From Persicitalea jodogahamensis (GTDB taxonomy: Bacteria > Bacteroidota > Bacteroidia > Cytophagales > Spirosomataceae): DNA of 64,000 nt. The stretch covers positions 124,001 to 188,000 of the forward strand of contig NZ_BMXF01000004.1 of NCBI RefSeq assembly GCF_014651615.1. Direction: 5' to 3'. The position numbers and the translations under genes are program-made. Position 1 is the stretch's first letter; each line of letters starts with the position of its first letter. Under the pieces are notes generated by a model, which made no database searches, was not told where the DNA came from, and saw only the letters and a program-made list of their open reading frames with translations. Positions 52,702 to 62,106 of this stretch are shown here, in pieces.

Positions 52702-54630
52702 ATGAAAAAAGGACTCTTCACTTTTTTAGCTTCCCTACTACTGTTTTCTGCCTGGGCACAGGTAACCCCGCGCAATATCCTGGCTCAGAAGTACACTTTG
52801 GATCAGGTGAAAAAATCGCTTATATCCCACCAAAACTACCACCCTTACCCAACTACCCCGGCTGAGTGGCAGGCCGCCGTGCCCGACTCCCTGCTGCGGA
52901 AAGTAATAGCCACCGCCGAATCCCATCTCGATTATGAGTTTCCCCCTGTGTCCGCCACCGTTTCGCTGGACTTCGTTCGTTCGGGTGACCGGGAGAGGCA
53001 TCGGGGTGTCGCCTACCCGAAGCGGGACGTACTTTTTGTGCTGGTGGTGGCCGAAAGTATTGAAGATAAAGGGCGTTTTACCGAGGCCATTTTCAATGGC
53101 GTATGGTCCATTTGCGAGGAAAGCTTTTGGGGCGTCCCGGCGCATATTAGCCGCACCGGCCTGCCCGATGTACAGCGCCCGGTGGTGGAGCTGGTAAGCG
53201 CCGAAACTGCGGCCCTGCTGGGCCTGGTCGATTATTTCGTCGGCGACAAACTCGATAAAATCAACCCGTTGATACGTAAGCGAATCTATTACGAAACCAA
53301 CCACCGCATCTTTGAGCCGATGCTGCATACTGCGGACGAGTACAGCTGGATGAGTAAAACCCGGCCCGTCAATAACTGGAATCCCTGGATTATCTCCAAC
53401 TGGATTTCGTTGACGCTCACGCTGGAAAAAGACGAAGCGCGGCGGGCCGAAATGATCCACCAGGCCATGCTGGGTCTGGACCTGTACCTGAACGGGTTGG
53501 GAGAGGATGGTGGTTGCGATGAAGGGCCAAGCTATTGGTTTGCTGCGGGAGGGAGTGTGTATGACTGCCTCGAACTAGTGGGGGCGGCGACGAATCAGCA
53601 GGTGCAGATATTCGACCATCCGCTCATAAGAAAAATGGGCGCCTACATCTACAAAGTACACATCGACAGCGATTACTTCGTCAACTTCGCGGATGCCGAC
53701 CCGACCCGCGTTCCTCAGGGACTTTTCCTGTACCGTTTTGGCAAAGCCTTGAATGATGAAAAAATGATTGAAATGGGAAAATGGGCTTTCGGTGCATTTC
53801 CCGGTGAGGAATTGAATATGGCCGGGCACCAGCGCCCCCGAAAAATCGAGAGCATGATGTCTGTCAAACAGATTGGCGAAACTTTACCGGCTTATGGGAA
53901 AGTACGCGATGCGTGGTTCGAAGATATTGAAGTGATGACTGCACGTGATAACTCAGGCCTATTCCTGGCCACGCACGGAGGGCACAACGCCGAAAGCCAT
54001 AATCATAACGATGTCGGTGATTTTTTGCTTTACTCCAACGGAGAACCTGTGATAATTGACGCTGGTCGGGGCAACTACACTGCTCGTACCTTTTCTCCCC
54101 AGCGCTACGAACTGTGGTTCACGCAGTCAAACTACCACAACTTGCCGATCATCAACGGATTGGGTCAGAGTCCGGGACGGGAATTTGGTGCATCTAAAGC
54201 AGAGAGTACAATCAACGATCAGTCTGCCCGGCTTTCCATGAATATCGCTGCTGCTTACCCGGCCGAAGCTGGACTGGTGAATTGGGAACGGACGGTGGCC
54301 CTTAATCGAGGCAAACACCGGGTCGAAATTAGTGACAACTATACCATGAAAACCAAGCCCCAATCCCTGCAGCAGGCATTTATAACCATCGCCGATGTCG
54401 ACTGGGGGACGGCTGGTGAAATTCGTATCACTACGCCGAAAAACCAGAAGTTCAGCCTGCGCTACGACCCCAAAAAGTGGAGCGTGGCCAGCGACTTTCC
54501 TTCCAATGAGGGAATGGAATACAGCAGCTTTCAGACCAAGTGGGACGGACGACGGGTGCAGCGAATCCTGTTGACAAACAAGGATTTGAAGGCAAAGGAT
54601 AAGTTTGAGTATACCATTGAGCGGCAATAA
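52702..54630 (+). CDS. heparinase II/III-like polysaccharide lyase, tandem copy A
   Basis: A 642-aa protein from ATG 52702, 8 nt after the previous stop, giving signal peptide MKKGLFTFLASLLLFSAWAQ. The mature start VTPRNILAQKYTLDQVK is shared with copy B. The toroid region holds VNNWNPWIISNWI. The beta domain holds GGHNAESHNHNDVGDFLLY and the metal or substrate-site pattern PVIIDAGRGNYTARTF. By family it should eliminate uronic-acid-containing glycans. The 8-nt gap implies one transcript with the upstream gene. Paralogous to the next gene over its whole length. Confidence 0.88.
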   Translation: MKKGLFTFLASLLLFSAWAQVTPRNILAQKYTLDQVKKSLISHQNYHPYPTTPAEWQAAVPDSLLRKVIATAESHLDYEFPPVSATVSLDFVRSGDRERHRGVAYPKRDVLFVLVVAESIEDKGRFTEAIFNGVWSICEESFWGVPAHISRTGLPDVQRPVVELVSAETAALLGLVDYFVGDKLDKINPLIRKRIYYETNHRIFEPMLHTADEYSWMSKTRPVNNWNPWIISNWISLTLTLEKDEARRAEMIHQAMLGLDLYLNGLGEDGGCDEGPSYWFAAGGSVYDCLELVGAATNQQVQIFDHPLIRKMGAYIYKVHIDSDYFVNFADADPTRVPQGLFLYRFGKALNDEKMIEMGKWAFGAFPGEELNMAGHQRPRKIESMMSVKQIGETLPAYGKVRDAWFEDIEVMTARDNSGLFLATHGGHNAESHNHNDVGDFLLYSNGEPVIIDAGRGNYTARTFSPQRYELWFTQSNYHNLPIINGLGQSPGREFGASKAESTINDQSARLSMNIAAAYPAEAGLVNWERTVALNRGKHRVEISDNYTMKTKPQSLQQAFITIADVDWGTAGEIRITTPKNQKFSLRYDPKKWSVASDFPSNEGMEYSSFQTKWDGRRVQRILLTNKDLKAKDKFEYTIERQ

Positions 54631-54670
54631 TTATCATAGTTCACCGAGTTGTATCAACTACCTCCCTATC

Positions 54671-56596
54671 ATGAAAAAATACGCCATATCATTCATCCTG
54701 CTCGCTTGTTTTAGTCAGGCTATCGCGCAAGTTACGCCCCGTAATATTCTGGCCCAGAAATACTCCCTGGCAGAAATAAAGCAATCCGTGACTTTGCACG
54801 ACCAGTGGAAACCCTATCCGCGAACCCCCGCCGAATGGAAGGCTGCTGTACCTGATTCTATCCTGCAAAATGTTATAAAAACCGCCGAGGGGAATCTGGA
54901 TTATGAGTTCAAGCCTATTTCGGCCTCGATATCAATGGATTTTGTCCGCTCGGGCGATCGGGAACGTCATTCGGGTATTTCATTCGATAAGCGCAATGTG
55001 TTACTGGAACTGGCCGTGGCCGAAAGCGTAGAAGGCAAAGGCCGTTTCGTAGAAGCTATTTTGAACGGGGTGTGGTCTATTTGTGAGGAAAGTTATTGGG
55101 GCGTTCCCGCGCATATAAAGGGGACAGGCCTGCCTGATGTCGAAAATCCGGTGGTCGATCTGTTCACCGCGGAAACCGCTACAACCCTGGCGCTGGCTGA
55201 TTATTTTGCCGGGGCACAGCTCGACAAGATTAACCCACTCGTAAGAAAAAGAATCTACCACGAGTCGAACGTTAGATTCCTGTTTCCGATGATCGACCAC
55301 GGAAATGAGTACGGCTGGAATAAGCCGGGTCAAAGAGTGAATAACTGGAATCCCTGGATCATGTCCAACTGGATCGCCACCACCCTGATGCTCGAAAAAG
55401 ACGGCACCCGCCGTGCCGAAATGATCCACAAAGCCATGTCAGGACTCGATATCTACCTGAACAGCCTGGGGGAGGACGGCGGTTGCGACGAAGGGCCCAG
55501 CTACTGGACTGCCGCCGGGGCCAGCGTGTATGATTGCCTGGAAATGCTGGACGAGGCAACCAAGGGTAAGGTGAATATTTACGACAATCAATTGATAAAA
55601 AACATGGGCGCTTATTTTTACAAAGTCCATGTCGATGGCTATTACTTTGTCAACTTTGCCGATGCCGACCCTAAACTACGGCCGGACGGACTGCTGCTCT
55701 ACCGGTTTGGAAAGGCCCTCAACGATGACCGAATGGTGGGAATGGGGAGCTGGGCCTACGGTCTGTTTCCTGAGTCTTCGATCAAACTGCAAGGATTTCA
55801 TCGATTTCGCCTCGTCGAGAACTTGCTCACTGCCAGCAAAATCGAAAAGCCGGCAGATTCGTACGACAAAGTCAAAGATGCCTGGATGTCAGATATTCAG
55901 GTTATGACGGCACGCTCGGGTAATGGCTTTTTTCTGGCCACGCATGGCGGGCACAATGCCGAAAGTCACAACCACAATGATGTCGGCGATTTTTTGCTTT
56001 ACCTGAACGGCGAACCCGTCATTATCGACGCCGGGCGTGGCAACTACACCGCCCGCACCTTCTCCGCCCAGCGCTACGAGCTTTGGTTCACGCAATCCAA
56101 CTACCATAACTTACCTATTATCAACGGTATCGGTCAAAAAGCGGGTCGCGAATTTGGGGCCAGCCAGGTCAGTAACAAGATTGACGCCCAGGAGGCAAAA
56201 CTGACGATGAATATCGCCGCTGCTTACCCGGCCGAAGCTGGTGTCACGGCCTGGAACCGAAATGTGACGCTAAACCGAGTCAAAAATCAGGTTGAGATTT
56301 CGGACGAGTACACTTTGAAAGAACGCCCCACAACATTGCAACAAGCCTTCATGACCGTCTGCGACGTCAATTTACAAGCCGGTGGGCGCGTATTACTAAC
56401 TACTCCCGGCGGCCAAACGGTCACGCTGCGGTACGATGACAAAAAATGGGTGGCTTCCAAAGACCTGCCTTCCACCGAAGGAATGGAATACCGCAGTTTC
56501 AAAACCAAATGGGATAATCGTCCGGTTCAGCGGATAGTGCTGTCCAGTAAGGACTTAAAAGCAAAGGGTAAGGTGCAATTTGTGATTTCAAAATAA
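54671..56596 (+). CDS. heparinase II/III-like polysaccharide lyase, tandem copy B
   Basis: A 641-aa protein from ATG 54671 (MKKYAISFILLACFSQAIAQ signal; the frame opens at 54605 inside copy A). It shares VTPRNILAQKY, VNNWNPWIMSNWI, GEDGGCDEGPSYW, ESHNHNDVGDFLLY and IIDAGRGNYTARTFS with copy A, so the two arose by tandem duplication. Both keep the presumed active-site residues, suggesting distinct linkages or substrates rather than decay of one copy. It is followed by a gap of 143 nt with only a weak hairpin before the second sigma gene. Confidence 0.88.
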   Translation: MKKYAISFILLACFSQAIAQVTPRNILAQKYSLAEIKQSVTLHDQWKPYPRTPAEWKAAVPDSILQNVIKTAEGNLDYEFKPISASISMDFVRSGDRERHSGISFDKRNVLLELAVAESVEGKGRFVEAILNGVWSICEESYWGVPAHIKGTGLPDVENPVVDLFTAETATTLALADYFAGAQLDKINPLVRKRIYHESNVRFLFPMIDHGNEYGWNKPGQRVNNWNPWIMSNWIATTLMLEKDGTRRAEMIHKAMSGLDIYLNSLGEDGGCDEGPSYWTAAGASVYDCLEMLDEATKGKVNIYDNQLIKNMGAYFYKVHVDGYYFVNFADADPKLRPDGLLLYRFGKALNDDRMVGMGSWAYGLFPESSIKLQGFHRFRLVENLLTASKIEKPADSYDKVKDAWMSDIQVMTARSGNGFFLATHGGHNAESHNHNDVGDFLLYLNGEPVIIDAGRGNYTARTFSAQRYELWFTQSNYHNLPIINGIGQKAGREFGASQVSNKIDAQEAKLTMNIAAAYPAEAGVTAWNRNVTLNRVKNQVEISDEYTLKERPTTLQQAFMTVCDVNLQAGGRVLLTTPGGQTVTLRYDDKKWVASKDLPSTEGMEYRSFKTKWDNRPVQRIVLSSKDLKAKGKVQFVISK

Positions 56597-56739
56597 GCGG
56601 GAAGCCCACGGAAAGGCTTTTCACACACTTACTCCTTTTACTGAGAATCAGTCTTTCCTTTTATTTTTTCAAAAAAAATTTCAAATAACTAGGTTAAGTT
56701 TTCTCTGGCACCCGCTCATCTTTTTAAAAAGAATCAGTG

Positions 56740-57336
56740 ATGAGCGGACGGCTATCTACAGAGGAAGCACAAAGACTTTGGCGAGATTTTCGGTCGGGCG
56801 ACATTGAAGCCCTGGCGACGCTCATGGAACGCTTCTATCCCGACCTTTTTAACTGGGGGATGCGGATGCACAGTGAGCGGGAGTTTGTCAAGGACTGCAT
56901 CCAGGATATCTTTCTTAGCCTTTGGAAAATGCAGGAGACCATTGCCTCGGTCGAAAATGTACGTTCCTACTTGCTGGTCGTACTTAAGAGCCGCATTCTG
57001 CGCGAACTCTCCAAAAAGGAAAACAAACTTTACAATTCCCTGACTGAGGAGTATGCTTTCTCCGTAGAGTTCTCGGCGGATCTCCGGCTCATTGAAGAAG
57101 AGCACGAAGTCTATCAGCTTCGTAAGCTGGAACAGGTGATGAACCAGCTGCCGCCCCGCCAGAAAGAGCTTATCTACCTGCGTTTCCACCAAAACCTCAG
57201 CTTCGAGCAAATCGCCGAAGTCATGCAGCTGGGACGGCAGTCTGTGTATAACCTCTTACAGAAATCATTGGGTACACTTCGCAAACATTGGGTAACCGCA
57301 ATGCTGGGCATACTCTGTTGGCAGGGTATATTCTGA
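56740..57336 (+). CDS. ECF-type RNA polymerase sigma factor
   Basis: A 198-aa protein from ATG 56740 (GTG at 56737 is adjacent). Region 2: LMERFYPDLFNWGMRM and VKDCIQDIFLSLWKMQ. Region 4: MNQLPPRQKELIYLRFHQN and a helix-turn-helix ending RQSVYNLLQKSLGTLRKHW. It is homologous to the sigma factor at 38770. Followed by a full FecR anti-sigma and an STN-bearing SusC: the standard cell-surface signalling set. Confidence 0.94.
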   Translation: MSGRLSTEEAQRLWRDFRSGDIEALATLMERFYPDLFNWGMRMHSEREFVKDCIQDIFLSLWKMQETIASVENVRSYLLVVLKSRILRELSKKENKLYNSLTEEYAFSVEFSADLRLIEEEHEVYQLRKLEQVMNQLPPRQKELIYLRFHQNLSFEQIAEVMQLGRQSVYNLLQKSLGTLRKHWVTAMLGILCWQGIF

Positions 57337-57377
57337 CCGAAGCGGTATCATCCTGCAAAGGAATTTATGCGAATGCT

Positions 57378-58493
57378 ATGAAAAACTACCAAGAATTTAC
57401 TGCCGAGGACTTCATACGTGACGAAAGTTTCCGGGATTGGGTACAAGGCCGGAGCCTGGAAGAAACATTTTGGCCGGCTTTCCTGCAAAACAATCCGGGC
57501 AAGAAAGCCGCCATGCACCAGGCCGAGCTTGTGATCAGAGCGAGCCGGCCCATTGATGAAACACTTACCGGGAAAGAAATCCGCCAGGAAGTACAGCAAT
57601 TCCTCCGAGCCGCGGAAGCTGAAACGGTCCGGGAATTTCAGGAAACAACTCCGCCCACCGAACATAAACGCTGGGCAGGGCGATGGTCATGGACACGTTT
57701 TGCCGCAGCTGCGCTTGTGCTTATCGTTGCCGGATTGGCCTGGTACATTCTCACGGACAGGCGCGCAGAGAAAGAGCTGGCCGCAATCGCAAACACGTTT
57801 TCCCCAACCCTTGTCGAAACCAACAATCCGACCGCTGAACCTCTGCACATCAGGTTGGCCGATGACTCTGAGGTTGTCCTAAGCCCCAATAGTCGGTTGA
57901 GCTATCCGGCCAGCTTTGCCGACTCGGCACGTATCGTGTACCTCACCGGCGAAGCCAGTTTCTCCGTTCAGCGTCAAGACCGTCCTTTTCTGGTCGTGAC
58001 GGGCGAAATGATCACCAAGGTACTTGGAACCCAATTTGTAGTGCGGGCCTTCGACGCCGATCACAAATTCTCCGTTCAGGTTATTTCGGGCAAAGTGTCG
58101 GTATCACGTTCTGAGCCAGATCGGGTGGCGGGCAGCCGTGAGGTCAATGGGTTGATCCTCACGGCTAACCAGGCCGCTATTTTTGAAAAAGATTTGCATC
58201 AGCTTACCAAAACCCTGGTGGCAAATCCAATTCCGCTAAAGCGTAAAGACCATTTGTTTGAGTCAGAAATCCGCTTTGACGAAACGCCACTGCCGAACAT
58301 CCTGAAAGGGCTGGAGGAGCAATACGGAGTGCCCATTCAGTTCGATGAATCAGCCATTCAAAATTGCCGGATTACCGCTACGCTGTCCAATGAAACGCTC
58401 TACGAAAAATTGGACCTACTCTGCAAAACCGTTTCTGCCTCCTATGAAATTGTGGATGGGCAAATTGTACTAAGCGGGAGAGGGTGTAAGTGA
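57378..58493 (+). CDS. FecR-family transmembrane anti-sigma factor with DUF4974
   Basis: A 371-aa protein from ATG 57378; the frame opens earlier but overlaps the sigma gene. Cytoplasmic sigma-binding domain about 1-95 (FTAEDFIRDESFRDWVQ), single membrane helix about 106-125 (WTRFAAAALVLIVAGLAWYI), periplasmic FecR domain about 155-260 (IRLADDSEVVLSPNSRLSYP, FLVVTGEMITKVLGTQFVV), then DUF4974 about 300-368 (IRFDETPLPNILKGLEEQYG). It holds the sigma factor at 56740 until the STN domain of the SusC at 58590 signals substrate. Confidence 0.94.
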   Translation: MKNYQEFTAEDFIRDESFRDWVQGRSLEETFWPAFLQNNPGKKAAMHQAELVIRASRPIDETLTGKEIRQEVQQFLRAAEAETVREFQETTPPTEHKRWAGRWSWTRFAAAALVLIVAGLAWYILTDRRAEKELAAIANTFSPTLVETNNPTAEPLHIRLADDSEVVLSPNSRLSYPASFADSARIVYLTGEASFSVQRQDRPFLVVTGEMITKVLGTQFVVRAFDADHKFSVQVISGKVSVSRSEPDRVAGSREVNGLILTANQAAIFEKDLHQLTKTLVANPIPLKRKDHLFESEIRFDETPLPNILKGLEEQYGVPIQFDESAIQNCRITATLSNETLYEKLDLLCKTVSASYEIVDGQIVLSGRGCK

Positions 58494-58589
58494 AAAGTGG
58501 ATGCAAATCCGGGGTTGTATCCCAATTGCCAGCCACCAGGCACATACGTAGAAATCAGAATCTAAATCCTTTAACCTATACTTTCCTAC

Positions 58590-61500
58590 ATGAAAAAAAT
58601 AACTACCGGGCAAGTCCTGCTCAAATTGATGAAATTCTCTTTTGCGCAAAGTGTCATCCTGTTTCTGTTGATGGGGGTTTCGTACGCCCATCCCACCGAC
58701 GCACAGGAGTATCTCAGTCGCCGCCTTAGTCTGCAGGCAGAAAACAGAGAGATAAAACAGGTGTTGACCGACATCGAGAAATCAACCGAAGTGCGGTTTG
58801 TGTACAGCTCTCAGGTGATTAGCTCATCACAAAAGGTGTCTATCCAGAAAACAAATGCCACACTGGGGGAAGTTTTGGAAAACTTGCTAACCCCGATGAA
58901 GATCAATTACGAGCTGGTCGGACGGAAAATCATACTTTCAGCCAAGCCTGCTGCTTCCCAGAAAGCTTCCTCAAGCCTTTTTAATATGCCTGTGGTTGCG
59001 CCGAAGCAACTGGTTAGCGGGACGGTGAAGGACGAAACCGGAGGCGGACTGCCCGGGGTAAGTGTGGTGATCAAAGGAACTACCCGGGGCACGACGACCA
59101 ATACCGATGGGAAATTCGAGCTGGATACGCCCGATGGCCAGGCAACTACCTTGGTGTTCAGTTTTGTGGGCTACGCCAGTCAGGAAATTTTGCTGGGCAG
59201 TCAGGAAATTTTGCTGGGCAGTCAGACTAATCTGCAGATAACGATGCTGCCCGAAAACAAGGCATTGAACGAAGTGGTGGTAGTCGGGTATGGTACCCAG
59301 AAGGCCAAAGATGTAACGGGTGCGGTGGCGACGATAAATCAGGATGTGATTAAAGATCTGCCCGTAGCCACCCTCGACCAGAAGATGATTGGCCAGGTGG
59401 CCGGTGTGCAAATCACCCAGCCCTCAGGTTCACCGGGTGGGGGTACTTCGGTCAGGATTCGCGGTAGCGGTTCACTGGGTGCGGGCAACGAGCCACTTTA
59501 TGTCGTTGACGGAATGCCTTACTCGGCGGGATTGAATCAGAACCTGAACCCCCTGATGCTCATCAACCCCAATGATATTGAAAGCATCAATATTCTGAAA
59601 GATGCGTCTTCCACAGCTATTTACGGTTCGCGGGGTGCCAACGGCGTGATTATCATTACGACCAAGAAAGGAGCGTTCAACAAAACGAATGTGACTATTT
59701 CGGCCATGACTGGCGTGCAGACCGTACCCCAGAAGGGACGCCCCGATTTGATGGGAGCCCGGGATTTTGCCGAGTACCAGCGTAACAAAATCGATATTGC
59801 CGTGCGCCGGGCCGAGAACCGGGAAGCGACCCTGGACGATTATCCCGCGGAATACCGCGACCTGGATCAATTGCAGGGCAAGGGGACTGACTGGTACGAC
59901 CTGTTGCTGCGCGACGCCCCCATCCATGATTACAACGTAAGCGTTCAGAAAGGTTCGGAGGATTCTCGCATGGATTTTAGCCTGGGGTACTTTAAACAGG
60001 ATGGAGTATTGCAATACACGGGTGTGGAACGTTACAGTGGTAAGCTGAGTACAGAAACCGGAATCGGGAAAGCGATTACCGTCGGGGCGACAATTCAGCC
60101 AACATTCATCAAGCAAAACCGCACAAACACCAACTCCAACCGGGAAGACGTGATTGGAGTGGCCAACTGGGCTAATCCTGTGGTGTCTCCCTATGATGAA
60201 AACGGAAATCTACTGCCCTATGTGCGCTCACCACAAAGCAAGTATCACTCAGCGTGGAGCTTCGCCAACCCGCTCTTCGTCCTGCGCGAAACCTCTCAGA
60301 ATCAGACCCAATTTCAAAATCTGGGCTCAGCATTCCTGGAATGGCGTATTCTGCCTGAGCTCGTAGCGCGGACTTCCCTGAACACCATTTGGTCGACATC
60401 TAAGTTTTCACAATTCATACCCAGCACGATCGGTGGCTCCAATCGCCCACCTGTGGCAGGAACCGGCCAGGCATCAAACAACCGGGGCGAAAGCTTCAAC
60501 TGGCTGATTGAGAATACCCTTACGTATAACAAAGCATTTGGCAACCACCGGATCAATGTACTGGCGGGCTATACAACCCAGAAAAGTACCAACAACAGCC
60601 TTGTTATTGGCGCCAGTCCGTACGCCAACGATCTGATTCAAACCATCAACGCTGCCCAGACCATCAGTACCTGGGATCAGAACATCAATGAGTGGAGCAT
60701 CATCTCGTATCTGGGCCGCATCAACTACGGCTTTCAGGATAAATATTTGCTGACTGCCACCATCCGTTCCGATGGCTCCTCGCGTTTCGGGGCGAATAAC
60801 CGCTATGCTACCTTCCCATCCATTGCCGGAGCCTGGCGGGTATCGGAAGAGGATTTTCTGAAAGACAACAGATTGATCAGTTCACTGAAACTACGGGCGA
60901 GTTTCGGTACAAGTGGCAACAACAACATTGGTAACTACTCCCACCTTGCCGCTATCAATGCAGGCTCTTACGTTTTTGCCAATAACCTAGTGACGGCTTC
61001 ATTTGTGGGTCTAGCCAACCCCTTTCTCACCTGGGAAGAGTCCAGTCAGGTTGATGCCGGGGTGGATATCGAACTTTTTAAAAGCAATCTGCTGCTGACC
61101 GTGGATTTCTACAACCGTAAAAGCCGGAACATGCTGCTCAACGATGTCATCCCGGCCATTACCGGCTTTAACTCCCAGATCGTCAACAAGGGAAATGTCC
61201 GCAACCGGGGGATCGAGATTTCTCTGGGGGGCAGCCCGATATCAGGCCCGCTGCGGTGGGACGTGAATGCCAACATCGCCTTCAATCGCAATATAGTGCT
61301 TTCGCTCAACGACAACAGCGACCGGATTTTGTCAGGTAGTAATGATGGCAATCCGACGCACATCAGCGTAGTCGGCAAGCCCATCGGGCAATTTTATGGC
61401 TTTATCAACGATGGGGTTTACAGCAAGGCCGACATCGAAAATCCCGACATCGTCAAAACACCGCAGGTGTACGAAGGGAACCCAAAGTACCGCGACGTAA

Positions 61501-62069
61501 ATGGCGATGGTATCGTGAGCGACGTACTTGATTATGCGATCATCGGTAATCCTCAGCCAAACTTCACCTTCGGCTTGTCCAATAACCTCTCGTATAAGCG
61601 CTTCACGCTGGGCGTGATCATCACCGGACAGCAGGGCGGTCAGGTAATGAACGGTCTGCGCCAGTCGATAGACAATCTGCAGGGCTTCTTCAACGTTCGT
61701 GCCGCCTGGGTGGACCGGTGGCGGAGTACCGAAGATCCCGGCAATGGAATGCTTTCCGGTGTGCCGAAGCTGACGCCAAGCTGGGGGCACCGTGTCAACT
61801 CGCTGTGGGTTGAGGACGCTTCGTTCCTGCGCATCGCCAACGTCAATATCGGCTATTCCCTGCCCGACGACCTGATGCGTAAGACAGGCTTCATTCGCTC
61901 GGCCCGAATCTACGCCACGATCCAAAATCTGGCCATGTTTACCAAGTACGAAGGGGCAAATCCCGAAGCACAGTCGCGGAACATCAACAATACGCTCTCG
62001 CCGGGTTTCGATATTTCGTCCTACCCGTTGTCGCGGACCTCGTCGGTTGGCGTGAGCGTGACATTTTAA
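58590..62069 (+). CDS. SusC/RagA-family TonB-dependent transporter with STN signalling domain
   Basis: An 1159-aa outer-membrane protein. Signal peptide to about residue 39. STN (secretin/TonB N-terminal) domain about 45-117 (LSLQAENREIKQVLTDIEKS). CarboxypepD-like domain about 141-222. Linker ALNEVVVVGYGTQK, plug (LKDASSTAIYGSRGANGV) and a barrel ending in SSVGVSVTF. The STN domain touches the FecR periplasmic domain to report substrate binding, and the FecR gene is directly upstream. A perfect 21-bp tandem duplication repeats SQEILLG at residues 197-210. Partner SusD at 62107. Confidence 0.96.
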   Translation: MKKITTGQVLLKLMKFSFAQSVILFLLMGVSYAHPTDAQEYLSRRLSLQAENREIKQVLTDIEKSTEVRFVYSSQVISSSQKVSIQKTNATLGEVLENLLTPMKINYELVGRKIILSAKPAASQKASSSLFNMPVVAPKQLVSGTVKDETGGGLPGVSVVIKGTTRGTTTNTDGKFELDTPDGQATTLVFSFVGYASQEILLGSQEILLGSQTNLQITMLPENKALNEVVVVGYGTQKAKDVTGAVATINQDVIKDLPVATLDQKMIGQVAGVQITQPSGSPGGGTSVRIRGSGSLGAGNEPLYVVDGMPYSAGLNQNLNPLMLINPNDIESINILKDASSTAIYGSRGANGVIIITTKKGAFNKTNVTISAMTGVQTVPQKGRPDLMGARDFAEYQRNKIDIAVRRAENREATLDDYPAEYRDLDQLQGKGTDWYDLLLRDAPIHDYNVSVQKGSEDSRMDFSLGYFKQDGVLQYTGVERYSGKLSTETGIGKAITVGATIQPTFIKQNRTNTNSNREDVIGVANWANPVVSPYDENGNLLPYVRSPQSKYHSAWSFANPLFVLRETSQNQTQFQNLGSAFLEWRILPELVARTSLNTIWSTSKFSQFIPSTIGGSNRPPVAGTGQASNNRGESFNWLIENTLTYNKAFGNHRINVLAGYTTQKSTNNSLVIGASPYANDLIQTINAAQTISTWDQNINEWSIISYLGRINYGFQDKYLLTATIRSDGSSRFGANNRYATFPSIAGAWRVSEEDFLKDNRLISSLKLRASFGTSGNNNIGNYSHLAAINAGSYVFANNLVTASFVGLANPFLTWEESSQVDAGVDIELFKSNLLLTVDFYNRKSRNMLLNDVIPAITGFNSQIVNKGNVRNRGIEISLGGSPISGPLRWDVNANIAFNRNIVLSLNDNSDRILSGSNDGNPTHISVVGKPIGQFYGFINDGVYSKADIENPDIVKTPQVYEGNPKYRDVNGDGIVSDVLDYAIIGNPQPNFTFGLSNNLSYKRFTLGVIITGQQGGQVMNGLRQSIDNLQGFFNVRAAWVDRWRSTEDPGNGMLSGVPKLTPSWGHRVNSLWVEDASFLRIANVNIGYSLPDDLMRKTGFIRSARIYATIQNLAMFTKYEGANPEAQSRNINNTLSPGFDISSYPLSRTSSVGVSVTF
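59178..59219 (+). repeat. 21-bp perfect tandem duplication inside susC
   Basis: Two identical 21-nt units (59178-59198 and 59199-59219), each coding SQEILLG, at the end of the CarboxypepD-like domain. Identity at DNA level implies a recent slippage event that kept the frame. Confidence 0.95.
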
Positions 62070-62106
62070 ATGATGGCCATTTGTTGATCCTTAAAAATCC
62101 CATTTC

